Counted from the first letter of the stretch, positions 23,911-33,465 are shown. The stretch: 64,000 nucleotides of DNA from Opitutaceae bacterium (GCA_019634615.1 JAHCAZ010000001.1:248001-312000); one strand, 5' to 3'. Made by a program: numbers and translations. The notes: generated by a model from the sequence alone, not told the origin.

Positions 23911-25707
23911 ATGAAAAAGCCGCGCACGATCCAGGAGTGGATTCACTGGCTGGAGATGGGGGCGGGCGCGCGCTGGGTGCGCCGCGCCGCCGTGCTCGTC
24001 GGGGGCCTGGTGCTTTCGCTCCTCGTCGCCTGGAAGCAGTTCCATGGCCCGGGCAGCGAGGCGGTGCTCGTGCAGGCCGACGTCGGCCGGCAGCTCGCGC
24101 GCGGCGCCGGGTTCACGACGCAGGTCATTTACCCGCAGTCCGTCGCCGTGCTCGAGGCGCGGGGGACCGCCTTTGATCCCAAAAGGCCGCTGCCGGAACT
24201 GCACCAGGCGCCGTTGTACTCGCTGTGCCTCGGCGCCGCCCTGTGGGTGCTGCCGGAGGGGGCCCGCGAGGCGCTTTTCGCCAAGGCGCCGGCGCCGCCG
24301 GACGGCTTTGCGGCCGACTATTTCCTGCTCGGGTTCAACCTCGTGCTGCTGTGGCTTGCGGCCTGGCTCACGTTCGACCTCGGGCGGCGCCTGTTCGAGC
24401 CGCGGGTCGGGTGGGTGGCGGCGCTGGGCGTGATGCTGTCGGTGCCCCTGTGGCGGCACACGGTGGCGGTCAACGGCCTGCCGTTGCTCATGGTGCTCGT
24501 GCTGGTCGCCTTCCGCCTCTGGTGGGCGTGGGAGCAGGCGCTGGCCGACGGGCGCCGGTCGGCCCTGGCCTGGGCGGCGGGGCTGGGCGCGGTCGGCGGG
24601 CTGCTGTTCCTGACCGAGTACTCCGCGGGGGCGCTGGTCCTCGTGGTCGCAGCCTACGCGTTCCGGCGGTTCGCGCCCCCGCGGCGCTGGCTCGGGGTGG
24701 CGGTGGTGGCCGGCGCGTTTGTCGTGGTGACGGGACCGTGGGTTTTCCGCAACGTGGCGCTGACCGGTTCGCCGGTGGGGTTGGCGGTGCAGAACGTGGC
24801 GTTGAAGGCCGGCGACTCCACGGCCGAGCCGGACCGCGTGCTGGCCACGCTCTCGGCGGACCTGCTGCGCGTCGACCTCAACAAGCTGGGCAACAAGACC
24901 CTGACCTCCCTGCAGGAAACCGTGACGTCGCGGCTCTGGGCCGGCGGGGCGCTGTGGTTCACGGCGTTTTTCGTGACCGGCTGGCTGTACTCGTTCCGGC
25001 ACCCCGGCGTGGACCGCCTGCGGTGGGTCTTCACGGTAACCCTGGGCGTCTTGGTCCTCAGCCAGGCGGTGTGCAATTCCGGGGCGAGCGAGCGGTTGCC
25101 GGTCTATTACCTGTCGCCGCTGATCATCCTGTTCGGGGCGGCGTTCTTCTTCCTGCTGGTCGGCAGCAGCACGCACCTCGGGGCCTGGCCCCGGGTGGCG
25201 GCGACCGTGCTCCTGTGCCTCCAGGCGGTCCCGCTGGTGCGCGATGCGCTGGAGCCGCGGCGGCTGCATTTCAGCTACCCGCCTTATTTCCCCGGCCTCT
25301 TCCAGGGCCTGCGGCAGGAACTTGAGCGCCGCGGGGCGGCGGAGCGGTTCGTCGTCATGGCCGACGTCCCGGCGGGCGCGGCCTGGTATGGCGACCAGCG
25401 GGTCTGGGCGCAGCCGGACCGCCTGCGGGACCTGTTCGCCGTCACGCTCGAGCAGGACGTGGGCCTCCTGCTCCTGACGCCCCGGAGCCTGGAGCGGCCT
25501 TTCTTCGCGGATCTCGCGCTGGCCCAAGCAAATGCGATCAGCAGTCGCACCTACGGGACCGAGCGGTTCGGCGACTGGAGCCGCATCTACGCCGGCCTCG
25601 CGAAGGGTGCGATCCCGGTCGATTTTCCCCTGCAGTCCCCCCAGCGCATCAGCGACAACCTCTACGTCCTGATGAACCCGGCCCTGCCGCGCCCGCTGGA
25701 AAAGTAA
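23911..25707 (+). CDS. Polytopic membrane protein, GT39/ArnT-like glycosyltransferase family
   Basis: 598 residues with about 9-11 predicted hydrophobic segments, e.g. AVLVGGLVLSLLVAW near the N-terminus, FNLVLLWLAAWLTFDL and GALVLVVAAYAF. The first large extracytoplasmic loop (VLVQADVGRQLARGAGFTTQ ... LHQAPLYSLCLGAALW) and the layout fit the PMT_2/ArnT-like dolichyl- or polyprenyl-phosphate sugar transferases. These use a lipid-linked sugar donor at the outer membrane-facing side. The diagnostic acidic pair is not certain. The C-terminal ~140 residues form a soluble domain (RFVVMADVPAGAAWYGDQRV). It follows the sigma-54 regulator by 9 bp, indicating co-transcription. Confidence 0.75.
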   Translation: MKKPRTIQEWIHWLEMGAGARWVRRAAVLVGGLVLSLLVAWKQFHGPGSEAVLVQADVGRQLARGAGFTTQVIYPQSVAVLEARGTAFDPKRPLPELHQAPLYSLCLGAALWVLPEGAREALFAKAPAPPDGFAADYFLLGFNLVLLWLAAWLTFDLGRRLFEPRVGWVAALGVMLSVPLWRHTVAVNGLPLLMVLVLVAFRLWWAWEQALADGRRSALAWAAGLGAVGGLLFLTEYSAGALVLVVAAYAFRRFAPPRRWLGVAVVAGAFVVVTGPWVFRNVALTGSPVGLAVQNVALKAGDSTAEPDRVLATLSADLLRVDLNKLGNKTLTSLQETVTSRLWAGGALWFTAFFVTGWLYSFRHPGVDRLRWVFTVTLGVLVLSQAVCNSGASERLPVYYLSPLIILFGAAFFFLLVGSSTHLGAWPRVAATVLLCLQAVPLVRDALEPRRLHFSYPPYFPGLFQGLRQELERRGAAERFVVMADVPAGAAWYGDQRVWAQPDRLRDLFAVTLEQDVGLLLLTPRSLERPFFADLALAQANAISSRTYGTERFGDWSRIYAGLAKGAIPVDFPLQSPQRISDNLYVLMNPALPRPLEK

Positions 25708-25736
25708 TTGCTAACTGGCGATCAGACAATTTTATA
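25708..25736 (+). promoter_or_regulatory. Possible sigma-70-type promoter for the beta-barrel/tyrosine kinase genes
   Basis: A locally AT-rich patch directly after the upstream stop codon holds TTGCTA (25708-25713), a 17-nt spacer and TTTATA (25731-25736), 21 bp before the ATG at 25757. The match to consensus is partial, and no other element supports it. Confidence 0.3.
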
Positions 25737-25756
25737 GGGCAGAGCAATCCGCCCTT

Positions 25757-26938
25757 ATGTCCAAACTGTATTCGCCATTGCTGCCGCTCCTCGGATTATG
25801 GGCGGCTTCCAACCTGGGAGCGGTCTATGCCCCTATTCCCGAGCAGGAGCAGGGCAAGGACTTCACCGCCGCGATCCGTGTGGGCGCCTCGCATGACAGC
25901 AACATCTTCGGCGCCGCGACCGGCGCCGTCAGCAGCGCGGTCTACACCGTCGAGCCCAGCCTCAAGCTCAACCGCTCGCTGTCCGACCAGACCTTCTTTT
26001 CCGCCTCCTACCGCCTGACCCTCGACCGCATGGAGGACCGGCCCGGTGACCGGACGCTGGACAGCCATGACGCCAACGTCCGGCTGGCCCACGCCTTCAG
26101 CCAGGCGACCAACATCGACCTCAGCGACAACTACACCGTCGCCAAGAACCCCGAGTCGCTCCTCGCCGGCATCCCGCTCAACACCGACCAGTCGTTCGAG
26201 CGCAACCAGCTCGACGGCCGCTTCGTCACCAACCTCACCGAGCGGGCCAACGCCACCCTGAAGGCGCGCACGGTCCATTACCGCTACGACAACGCCACGC
26301 TCGGCGCCAGTCTCGACCGGACCGAGAACCTCCTCGGCGCCGCCGTGAGCATCGATGTCGTGCCCGAGCTGAAGGCGGTCGGCGAATACCGCTTCCAGGA
26401 CGTGGGCTACCGCTCCGCCGGGGCCAGCAAGGACAAGCAGTCGAACTTCCTCATCGGCGGCTTCGATTACGAGCTGGCCAAGAAGCTGACGGCCTCGGGT
26501 CGCCTCGGTTACGAATGGCGCCAGCGCGAGGGCGCGGGCGACACCGACGTGCCCTACGTCGAGCTTTCCGGCAAATACGACTACGCCGAGAAATCCTACA
26601 TCACCGGCGGCTACATCCACACCATCGAGGAGGCCTCGAACGTCGCGCAGTTCACCGACACCCGCGTCAACCGCCTCTTCGTCAACATCCAGCATTCCGT
26701 CAGCGCCCTGATCGTCACGTCGACCTCCCTGACCTACGAGCCCTCGACCCTGCTCGGTCGCGCGGCGCAGGCGGACGTGGATGAGACGACCACGCGGTTC
26801 GGCTTCGCGATGTCGTACCTGCCGACCCAGAACTGGACGATCTCCGCGACCTACGACAACGACCGGGTGAAGTCCGACGACCCGAACCGCGAGTTGAAGC
26901 GCAACCGGTACGGCCTCAGCGCCGCCTTCTCGTTCTGA
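25757..26938 (+). CDS. Outer-membrane beta-barrel protein (BBP2-like), exopolysaccharide-associated
   Basis: 393 residues with a signal peptide (KLYSPLLPLLGLWAASNLGA). The mature chain consists of alternating amphipathic strands, e.g. AAIRVGASHDSNIFGA, TFFSASYRLTLDRMEDRPGD, GGFDYELAKKLTASGRLGYE and WTISATYDNDRVKSDD. It ends in RYGLSAAFSF, the aromatic-terminated last strand expected for insertion by the BAM complex. Such barrels accompany Wzc-type polysaccharide export systems in several phyla. It lies 72 bp upstream of the tyrosine kinase and 49 bp downstream of the GT39-like gene. A role as an outer-membrane export or anchoring component is inferred from neighbours only. Confidence 0.82.
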   Translation: MSKLYSPLLPLLGLWAASNLGAVYAPIPEQEQGKDFTAAIRVGASHDSNIFGAATGAVSSAVYTVEPSLKLNRSLSDQTFFSASYRLTLDRMEDRPGDRTLDSHDANVRLAHAFSQATNIDLSDNYTVAKNPESLLAGIPLNTDQSFERNQLDGRFVTNLTERANATLKARTVHYRYDNATLGASLDRTENLLGAAVSIDVVPELKAVGEYRFQDVGYRSAGASKDKQSNFLIGGFDYELAKKLTASGRLGYEWRQREGAGDTDVPYVELSGKYDYAEKSYITGGYIHTIEEASNVAQFTDTRVNRLFVNIQHSVSALIVTSTSLTYEPSTLLGRAAQADVDETTTRFGFAMSYLPTQNWTISATYDNDRVKSDDPNRELKRNRYGLSAAFSF

Positions 26939-27010
26939 GCCGGCGGCCCCCCGCGCCGTGCAATCTGAGCTTGCTGCCCGCTGCCGCGGCAAGTTCGCTC
27001 GCCTGACTCC

Positions 27011-29170
27011 ATGGTAGCCACACCCGCCAGCAAAGACCAGGCGTCGCTTGCCGACTTCCTGCAGCTCCTGCGGCTGCGCAAGGCGCTCATCGCCCTGATC
27101 CTCGCGCTGGTGCTCGTGACGACGCTGGTGGTCACCGCCTTTCTGCCCAAGTGGTACCTCGCCACCACCAAGATCCGCGTCGAGAAGCCCGAGAGCGAGG
27201 TGAAGCTCTTCCAGACGCAGACCTCGAACTACTACGACCCGTACTTCCTGCAGGACCAGTTCCGCATCATCCAGTCCGAGAAGATCATCTACCCGGTCAT
27301 CGAGAACCTGCAGCTCAACGATCGGCTCGCCTCGACCCTCGGCGTCAAGGGCGCCCTGACCAACGCGATCTCCTTCCGCTACCTCGTCGAGAAGATGCTG
27401 CGCGTCGAGTCGCCGCGCGGCTCCTCGCTGATCGAGCTGAGCGTCTTCGCGCAGGACCCCGCGCTGGCCGCGCTCATCGCCAACGAGATCGCCCGCGTTT
27501 ACTCCGAGGACCGCATCGCCCTCGCCACGTCCGGCCAGCGCGAGGGCATGGCCCAGCTCAAGCAGGAGCTCCAGGCCCAGGAGCGCATCGTCTCGGCGCA
27601 GCGCGACGTCGTCGAGAAGCTGCGCAAGGACCTCAACATCTCGGGCGTGGACCTCAACGCGCGCTACAGCGACATGGAGATCGAGACGCTGCGCCAGATG
27701 CAGAACTCGCTCATCGCGCTCAGCGTCGACGCCATCGGCCGCAAGACCCGCTGGGAGCGCTTCAAGGGCATCCCGATGGAGGAGCGCCTCAACCTGGTGA
27801 ACTCCGAGCTCATCCAGGACGTCAACATCCAGAACCTCCTCCAGGCCTACCTGCTGGCCGACCAGACGCTCACCAAGCTCAAGGGCCGCCTCGGCGAGGC
27901 CCACCCCGAGCTCATCGCGGCGACCGACAACCGCCGCAAGATCCGCGAGCAGCTCGAGGCCCTGCTGCGCGGTTACGAGAGCTCGCTCGAGATCGCCTGG
28001 AACGAGGCCGAGGCCCGCGTCGCCGAGCTGAAGAAGCAGCTGGCTCAGGCCAAGGTCGACCAGATCCTCTCCGCCCGCGACCGCATGCGGCCCTTCGAGG
28101 AGGCCGCGCAGAAGCTCGACGACGAGACGCGGCTGCTCACGACCCTGAAGCTCACGCTGCGCCAGCGCGAAATCGATTTCCAGGTGCCGAAGAAGACCAT
28201 CGAGATCCTCAACACCGCGGAACCGGCCCGCCGGCCGAGCAAGCCCAGCTGGACGCTCAACCTCAGCTTCGCCGTGATCCTGGGCCTGATGCTGGGCGTC
28301 GGCGTCGCCGTGCTCATGGAGTATTTCGACACGAGCTTCCGCAACGTGGCCGACGTCGAGACGCGCCTCAAGCTGCCGGTCCTGGGCGTGATCCCCTTCG
28401 ACCAGGGCCACGAGGACCACGACCATCCCGACCCCGCCGGGCACGAGCCCTTCCGCGTCCTCCACACGAACCTCAACCTCGCCCTCAAGCCGGGGCAGCC
28501 CAGCGCCCTCGTGCTCTTCTCCGCCGGGCCCGGCGAGGGCAAGTCGACGACGCTCCACCGCCTCACGCGCCTCATGGCCGGGGCGGGGGAGAAGGTCCTC
28601 CTCATCGACTCCGACCTGCGCCGCCCCACCCAGCACCGCCTGGCGCAGCGGCCGAAGGAGCCGGGCCTCAGCGATCTCCTCCTGGGCGACAAGACCCTCG
28701 ACGAGGTCCTGCAGCGCGGCGTGGCCCCGGGGCTCGACTTCATCCCGAGCGGCGGCGCCGGTGGCTTCACCCTGAGCCTGCTCTACGTCAACCGGCTCCG
28801 CGAGCTCATCGCCGGGCTCAAGGGCCGCTACGACAAGATCATCTTCGACTCGCCGCCGATCATCGGCGTCAGCGACGCCTCCGTCCTCGCCAGCGTCGTG
28901 GATGGTGCCGTGCTCCTGATCCAGCACCGCCGCAACCCCCAGAGCATGGTCGTCCGCGCCCAGCAGATCGTCGAGGCGATCAAGACCCCGCTCCTCGGCG
29001 TCGTCCTCAACCAGGTGCCGACCGGCAGCGGCGAGGACTACGGCTACTACACGCACAACTACTCGTACTACAGCGAGGGCGGAAAGAAGACCCGCCGCGC
29101 CGCCGCCAAGCCTACCGAGCCCGGCGGTCCCGACCGCCTGGAGCTGAAGGAACCGGACCGGAAGGGCTGA
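27011..29170 (+). CDS. Wzc-type polysaccharide co-polymerase/tyrosine autokinase
   Basis: 719 residues, the single-chain form of a polysaccharide chain-length regulator fused to its BY-kinase. The N-terminal membrane helix (LIALILALVLVTTLVVTAFL) starts a Wzz domain with a long periplasmic coiled-coil region rich in Glu/Lys/Gln, closed by a second helix (LNLSFAVILGLMLGVGVAVL, about residues 417-436). The cytoplasmic kinase has Walker A SAGPGEGKSTTLH (~505), Walker A' VLLIDSDLRRPT (~531) and Walker B IIFDSPPIIGVSD (~611). A tyrosine-rich tail, DYGYYTHNYSYYSEGG, is the autophosphorylation cluster. It controls capsule or exopolysaccharide length and export. Wzx, Wzy and further glycosyltransferases are not in this window. 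Confidence 0.93.
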   Translation: MVATPASKDQASLADFLQLLRLRKALIALILALVLVTTLVVTAFLPKWYLATTKIRVEKPESEVKLFQTQTSNYYDPYFLQDQFRIIQSEKIIYPVIENLQLNDRLASTLGVKGALTNAISFRYLVEKMLRVESPRGSSLIELSVFAQDPALAALIANEIARVYSEDRIALATSGQREGMAQLKQELQAQERIVSAQRDVVEKLRKDLNISGVDLNARYSDMEIETLRQMQNSLIALSVDAIGRKTRWERFKGIPMEERLNLVNSELIQDVNIQNLLQAYLLADQTLTKLKGRLGEAHPELIAATDNRRKIREQLEALLRGYESSLEIAWNEAEARVAELKKQLAQAKVDQILSARDRMRPFEEAAQKLDDETRLLTTLKLTLRQREIDFQVPKKTIEILNTAEPARRPSKPSWTLNLSFAVILGLMLGVGVAVLMEYFDTSFRNVADVETRLKLPVLGVIPFDQGHEDHDHPDPAGHEPFRVLHTNLNLALKPGQPSALVLFSAGPGEGKSTTLHRLTRLMAGAGEKVLLIDSDLRRPTQHRLAQRPKEPGLSDLLLGDKTLDEVLQRGVAPGLDFIPSGGAGGFTLSLLYVNRLRELIAGLKGRYDKIIFDSPPIIGVSDASVLASVVDGAVLLIQHRRNPQSMVVRAQQIVEAIKTPLLGVVLNQVPTGSGEDYGYYTHNYSYYSEGGKKTRRAAAKPTEPGGPDRLELKEPDRKG

Positions 29171-29173
29171 TCC

Positions 29174-29234
29174 TGCGTAGCGGCTTTACGCCGCGACGTT
29201 GCGCCCCCGATCGCGGCATAAAGCCGCTCCTGCA
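29174..29234. repeat. Inverted repeat family R3, copy 1
   Basis: Imperfect arms 29174-29196 and 29211-29234 share the core agcggcttta-N-gccgcga with the copy at 35310-35373. It lies just after the tyrosine kinase stop codon. Confidence 0.8.
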
Positions 29235-29339
29235 GCCGGCCACCGCCTTGAACCAAGGCCCCTCGTCGGCTTGGTATCTTTTCCCGCAAAATAGCTGTTG
29301 ACGAAGCCGTCCGCGGGCCTACTTCTTGCACCCTGCTCT

Positions 29340-29415
<76 letters not shown>

Positions 29416-29423
29416 TTTCAAAT

Positions 29424-29466
29424 CGAAACCCCGGTAGCCCAAAAGGTTATCGGGGTTTTCGTTTTT
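29424..29466 (+). terminator. Terminator after tRNA-Gly (possibly bidirectional)
   Basis: cgaaaccccggtag ... ttatcggggttttcg forms a GC-rich hairpin ending in ttttcgttttt, 9 bp after the tRNA. The opposite strand is also followed by T-rich sequence, so it could serve the convergent MFS gene as well. Confidence 0.7.
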
Positions 29467-29509
29467 CCAAAACAGGATCGCGCTTGGGCGGCAGGCTTTG
29501 CCGGGAATC

Positions 29510-30766
29510 CTACGTCGCGGCGTCCGACGGCAGCGGCGCGGGGTGGCTCGCACGCGGGGCGCCGTGCAGGCGGCTGGCGTGGCGCGAGAATTGGTAGGTT
29601 GCGAGGGCAATGATGACCGCGGCCACGCCGACCGCGGTCCGCGGGCCGGCGGAGGCGGCGATCATCCCGGCGAACAGGGCGCCGACGGGGAACAGGCCTT
29701 GACCCATCGCGAAAAGGCCCATCACGCGGCTCCGCTTGTCGTCCGCCACCTGGGCCTGGATCAGGGTGTTGCAGCCCGCCATGCACAGCACCGCGCCGAA
29801 GCCGTTGAGGGCGAGGCAGACGAACGCGAGCGACAGCACCGGGCTGAGGGCAAAGCCGGCCTGCGCGACCGACACGGCGATGCCGCCGGCCACCACCCAG
29901 CGCGCAAGGCCGTGCGAGGTCTTCCGGCCGGCGAGCAGCAGCGCGCTGGCGAGCGCCCCGACACCGACGGCGGAATACATGTGACCGAGCGTGATGCTGG
30001 TGCCGTGAAAGACGTCCCGCGCAAACACCGGCGCGAGCGTGCCCGCCGTGAACCCGGCGAAGGCCACCACCGGCACGAGGAGGAGCGGCGGGCGCAGCAA
30101 TGCGGAAGCACGCGCGTAGTCGAGGCCCGCCCGGAGCTCGGTCAACGGATGCGCGGGTGCCGCGGGCGGGCGCCCGGGCAGGCCCCGCATCAGGAGCAGC
30201 GACGCGAGGATCCCGACATAGCTCGCCGCATCGAGCGCGTAGCAGATCTCCGGGCCCTGCGTGGCGATCAGCCAGCCGGCCATCGCGGGCCCGATCAGCC
30301 GGGTGACGTTGAACAGCGAGGAGTTGAGCGCGATGGCGTTGGGCAGGCCGGCCTTGTCGCCGACGAGGTCGACGATGAACGACTGGCGCGTGGGAAACTC
30401 GACCGCGTTGATCAGCCCGCGCAGGGCCGACAACGCCAGCAGCCAGCCCACGGTGATGTGGCCGGTGTACGCAAACAGCGCCAAGGTGAGCGACTGCGCG
30501 GCGCAGAGCACGTTGAGCCACCACATCAGGCGCCGGCGGTTCACGCGGTCGCCCCAGATGCCGCCCAGCGGCGCGAGGAGCAGGATCGGGACCTGGTGGG
30601 CAAAGGCCAGCAGGCCGACCAAAAACGGGCTGTTGGACAGTTCGTAGATCAGCCAGGCCGAGGCCGTCACCGTCATCCAGTTGCCCAGGAGCGACAGGCC
30701 CTGGCCCCCGAAGAACAGCCGGTAGTTGCGGGAGTTCAGGGCGTGGAGGACGGCAGGATAGCGCAC
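29510..30766 (-). CDS. MFS transporter, enterobactin exporter-like (MFS_3) family
   Basis: 418 residues from GTG 30766. Twelve-helix major facilitator with a characteristic N-terminal RNYRLFFGGQGLSLLGNWM and the loop 2-3 motif GGIWGDRVNRRRLMWW. TRQSFIVDLVGDKAGLPNAI (loop 4-5) is typical of the EntS/MFS_3 drug and siderophore exporters. The second half begins after the cytoplasmic loop at about residue 200 (LPGRPPAAPAHPLTELRAGL). The exported substrate is unknown. It is convergent with tRNA-Gly and divergent from the BNR_4 gene, so it stands alone. Confidence 0.88.
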   Translation of the reverse strand: MRYPAVLHALNSRNYRLFFGGQGLSLLGNWMTVTASAWLIYELSNSPFLVGLLAFAHQVPILLLAPLGGIWGDRVNRRRLMWWLNVLCAAQSLTLALFAYTGHITVGWLLALSALRGLINAVEFPTRQSFIVDLVGDKAGLPNAIALNSSLFNVTRLIGPAMAGWLIATQGPEICYALDAASYVGILASLLLMRGLPGRPPAAPAHPLTELRAGLDYARASALLRPPLLLVPVVAFAGFTAGTLAPVFARDVFHGTSITLGHMYSAVGVGALASALLLAGRKTSHGLARWVVAGGIAVSVAQAGFALSPVLSLAFVCLALNGFGAVLCMAGCNTLIQAQVADDKRSRVMGLFAMGQGLFPVGALFAGMIAASAGPRTAVGVAAVIIALATYQFSRHASRLHGAPRASHPAPLPSDAAT

Positions 30767-30927
30767 GGCAAGGGTCCATCGGACACGGCGGCGGCGACGG
30801 CGTCAAACCTCCGGGTGCCCGCCGCGCGCGGCCGGGGCGGCGGCCGAGACCTACGGGTAGGACGCGGGCTCCCTTGACCGGTGGGGGGATCCCGGCGATT
30901 TCCTGCGGCGCAGCAATCAGTCCCGCG

Positions 30928-32340
30928 ATGACCCGTTCCCCAGTCACCGGAACCCCGCCCGCCGGTCCCGGCGCGATCTTCACGCCGCCCACGCTCGATG
31001 GCTTTCACGGCATCTGGTACGGCTACACCGATGGCACGTATTACGCCGGCGGGCTCGGGACTTTTCCCCAGCAAATCCACCCGATGGCCCACCACGCGGC
31101 GGCGGCGAGGCGGACGTTTTTTGTCTGGGGCGGCGCCCGCGCCGGGCAGCCGGGCAACCTGCTCACGACGATTTCCTACTTCGACCACGCCACCGGCCTC
31201 GTGGCGCGGCCGCGGGTGCTAAACGAGCGCCGCACCAATGACGGCCACGACACGCCCTCGCTCCTCGTCGACCCGGCGGGGTTCATCTACGTGTTCTCCA
31301 ACGCCCACGGCACGCTGCGGGACGCGTTCATCTACCGGAGCACGCGGCCGTACGCGATCGACGAGTTCGAGACGGTGCTCGCCCTGGACAAGGCCTGCAA
31401 TTTCTCCTACGCGCAGCCCTGGTACGTCGAGGGCGAGGGCATTTTGCTCCTGCACTCGTTCTACGGGCGCAGCGACCCGATCCGCCGCCTCTACCTCAAC
31501 TCCAGCCGCGACGGGCGCCGCTGGGATCACCGCTGGGAGCTCGAGGGCCGCGGCGCGCGGCCCGCCTTCGCCCTGATCCCCGGCGGCAGCTACCAGGTCA
31601 GCCGCGCCCACGGCCGCGTCGTCGGCACGATGTTCGACTATAATGTCGACGCCGCCGGCCGCACGAATCTCTACTACGTGCAGACCTCCGACTTCGGCCG
31701 CACCTGGCAGACGGCGGCCGGCGCGACCGTCACCCTGCCGTTCACCCGGGTCCGCAACCCGGCGCTGATCCGCGACTACCAGTCCGAGCACCTCTTCGTC
31801 TTCCTGAAGGAGATCGCGTTCGACGCGCGCGGCCAGCCGGTGCTCCTCTACCTCACGACGCCGACCGAGGCCAACGACACGACCACGCCGCGGCAGTGGC
31901 GCACCGCCCATTACCGCGCGGGGCGGCGGCGCTGGGAGATCCGTGACGCGTTTGTGTCCGACAACAACTACGACCACGGCACCTTCGCCATCGAGGCCGA
32001 CGGCACCTGGCGCGTGATCGCTCCGACCTCGCCCGGCCCGCAGCCGGGGCGCACGGGCGGCGACATGGAGCTGTGGACGAGCCGCGACGAGGGCGCCACC
32101 TGGCGGCGGCACGCCCAGCTCACGCATGGCGGCCGCTTCAACCACACCTTCGCCCGGCAGCCGCTGCACGCGCACGACGATTTCCACGCCTTCTGGGCCG
32201 ACGGTGACGTGCACGGCGAGTCGGAGTCCGCGCTGTACTTCACCAACCGCCTCGGCACCGCCGTCTGGCGCCTCCCGCGGACGATGCGCGGCGCGATGGG
32301 CCGGCCGAGAGTCGCTTACGGCCCGATCCTGTATCCGTGA
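30928..32340 (+). CDS. BNR_4 repeat-containing protein (putative polysaccharide-active beta-propeller)
   Basis: 470 residues from ATG 30928; TTG 30874 would add 18 residues. No signal peptide is seen in either form. The sequence has the seven-bladed propeller layout of BNR_4 proteins: FHGIWYGYTDGTYYAGGLGT, NDGHDTPSLLVDPAGFIYVF, FSYAQPWYVEGEGILLLHSF, YLNSSRDGRRWDHRWELEG, YYVQTSDFGRTWQTAAGA (Asp-box-like) and NNYDHGTFAIEADGTWRVIA. Several members of this family are polysaccharide lyases acting on uronic-acid-containing glycans; others are uncharacterised. The adjacent Gfo/Idh/MocA oxidoreductase (75 bp downstream) supports a sugar-catabolic unit. Enzymatic activity is unproven. Confidence 0.78.
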   Translation: MTRSPVTGTPPAGPGAIFTPPTLDGFHGIWYGYTDGTYYAGGLGTFPQQIHPMAHHAAAARRTFFVWGGARAGQPGNLLTTISYFDHATGLVARPRVLNERRTNDGHDTPSLLVDPAGFIYVFSNAHGTLRDAFIYRSTRPYAIDEFETVLALDKACNFSYAQPWYVEGEGILLLHSFYGRSDPIRRLYLNSSRDGRRWDHRWELEGRGARPAFALIPGGSYQVSRAHGRVVGTMFDYNVDAAGRTNLYYVQTSDFGRTWQTAAGATVTLPFTRVRNPALIRDYQSEHLFVFLKEIAFDARGQPVLLYLTTPTEANDTTTPRQWRTAHYRAGRRRWEIRDAFVSDNNYDHGTFAIEADGTWRVIAPTSPGPQPGRTGGDMELWTSRDEGATWRRHAQLTHGGRFNHTFARQPLHAHDDFHAFWADGDVHGESESALYFTNRLGTAVWRLPRTMRGAMGRPRVAYGPILYP

Positions 32341-32415
32341 GCCCGGGCGTCCGCGCCCCGGGGATGCACGCTTGCGCGGCGGCGATGAATCGGCAGGCTG
32401 GCGCGCCACAACCCC

Positions 32416-33453
32416 ATGCGAACCTTCAATGTCGGCATCATCGGTTACGGTTGGGCGGCCACGGCGCACATCGAGGCGATCAACCACGGCCATGGCGGGC
32501 GGGTGACGGCGGTCTGCTCGTCGCGCGAGCTCGACCCGCAGGCCCTCGCGGGGAAGCATGGCGGGCCGGTCAAGGTGTACCGGCGCCCGGCGGACCTGCT
32601 GGCGGACCCCGCCATCGAGGTCGTGGACATCACCACCTATCCCTGGGAGCACGCCGACCTCGCGGTGGCGGCGGCGCAGGCCGGCAAGCACATCATTTTG
32701 GAGAAACCCATGGTGCTTGCGCTGCCCGACCTGCGGCGCGTCGAGGCGGCGGTCAGGGCGGCGGGCGTGCAGTTCTGCATCTGTTTCGAGTGCCGCTGGT
32801 CGAGCCAGTTCCTGGGCATCAAGGCCCTGCTCGATCGGGGTGAGATCGGTCGCGTGCACTACGGGGAGGTCGATTACTTCCACGGCTCCGGCCCGTGGTA
32901 CGGGCAATACCGTTGGAACGTCACCCGTCGTGGCGGCGGCTCGAGCCTTTTGTCGGCCGGCTGCCATGCCCTCGACGCCCTGCGGCTCTGCATGGGCGGC
33001 GAGGTCGAGGAGGTCATGAGCTACGCCACGCAGTCGACGCACCCGGACTTCGCGAAGTACGAGTACCCCACGACGAGCGTGACCCTGCTGCGCTTCACGG
33101 ATGGCCGGGTGGGGAAGTGTGCGTCGGTGATCGACTGCCTGCAGCCGTATTATTTCCACACGCATCTCGTCGGCAGCGGGGGCTCGATCCTCGACCAGAA
33201 GTTCGCCGTGCACCGGCCGGGCTTCGACCGCAACCGCTGGCAGGAGACGGACATGAAGCCGATCGATTCCGGCGACGTGGCGGATCACCCGTATCGCTCG
33301 CAGTTCGACGCCTTCTTCGCCGCCTTGGCGGTAGGCCGGCCGATGCCGCTGAGCGGGCTCGACGAGGCCGTGGCCACCCACGAGGTCATCTTCGCCGCCG
33401 ACCGCTCGATCGCCGAGCGCCGGCCGGTGAAGGTGGCGGAAGTGCGGGCGTGA
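32416..33453 (+). CDS. Gfo/Idh/MocA family oxidoreductase
   Basis: 345 residues; NAD(P)-dependent sugar or sugar-acid dehydrogenase family. The Rossmann motif is VGIIGYGWAATAHIEAI (residues 6-22), the family EKP motif is HIILEKPMVLALPDL, and the C-terminal alpha/beta domain has FECRWSSQFLGIKALLDRGE and a GGGSSLLSAGCHALDALRL block containing the catalytic-type His. No signal peptide. It follows the BNR_4 gene and precedes an R2 palindrome, suggesting a two-gene unit. Substrate unknown. Confidence 0.92.
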   Translation: MRTFNVGIIGYGWAATAHIEAINHGHGGRVTAVCSSRELDPQALAGKHGGPVKVYRRPADLLADPAIEVVDITTYPWEHADLAVAAAQAGKHIILEKPMVLALPDLRRVEAAVRAAGVQFCICFECRWSSQFLGIKALLDRGEIGRVHYGEVDYFHGSGPWYGQYRWNVTRRGGGSSLLSAGCHALDALRLCMGGEVEEVMSYATQSTHPDFAKYEYPTTSVTLLRFTDGRVGKCASVIDCLQPYYFHTHLVGSGGSILDQKFAVHRPGFDRNRWQETDMKPIDSGDVADHPYRSQFDAFFAALAVGRPMPLSGLDEAVATHEVIFAADRSIAERRPVKVAEVRA

Positions 33454-33465
33454 ACGCCTGGTCTG

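Noticed and set aside
22444..25527. 1027-codon open frame on the minus strand across the sigma-54 regulator and membrane protein genes
   Set aside because: Translation is Arg/Gln/His/Pro-rich without any domain, and the plus strand encodes clear proteins; it is a high-GC third-position shadow.
25796..29056. 1086-codon minus-strand frame over the beta-barrel and tyrosine kinase genes
   Set aside because: Same shadow pattern (Val/Glu/Leu/Asp/Ala-rich), antisense to two well-identified proteins.
27151..29301. 716-codon plus-strand frame within the tyrosine kinase gene
   Set aside because: Arg/Pro-rich alternate-frame reading of the kinase gene.
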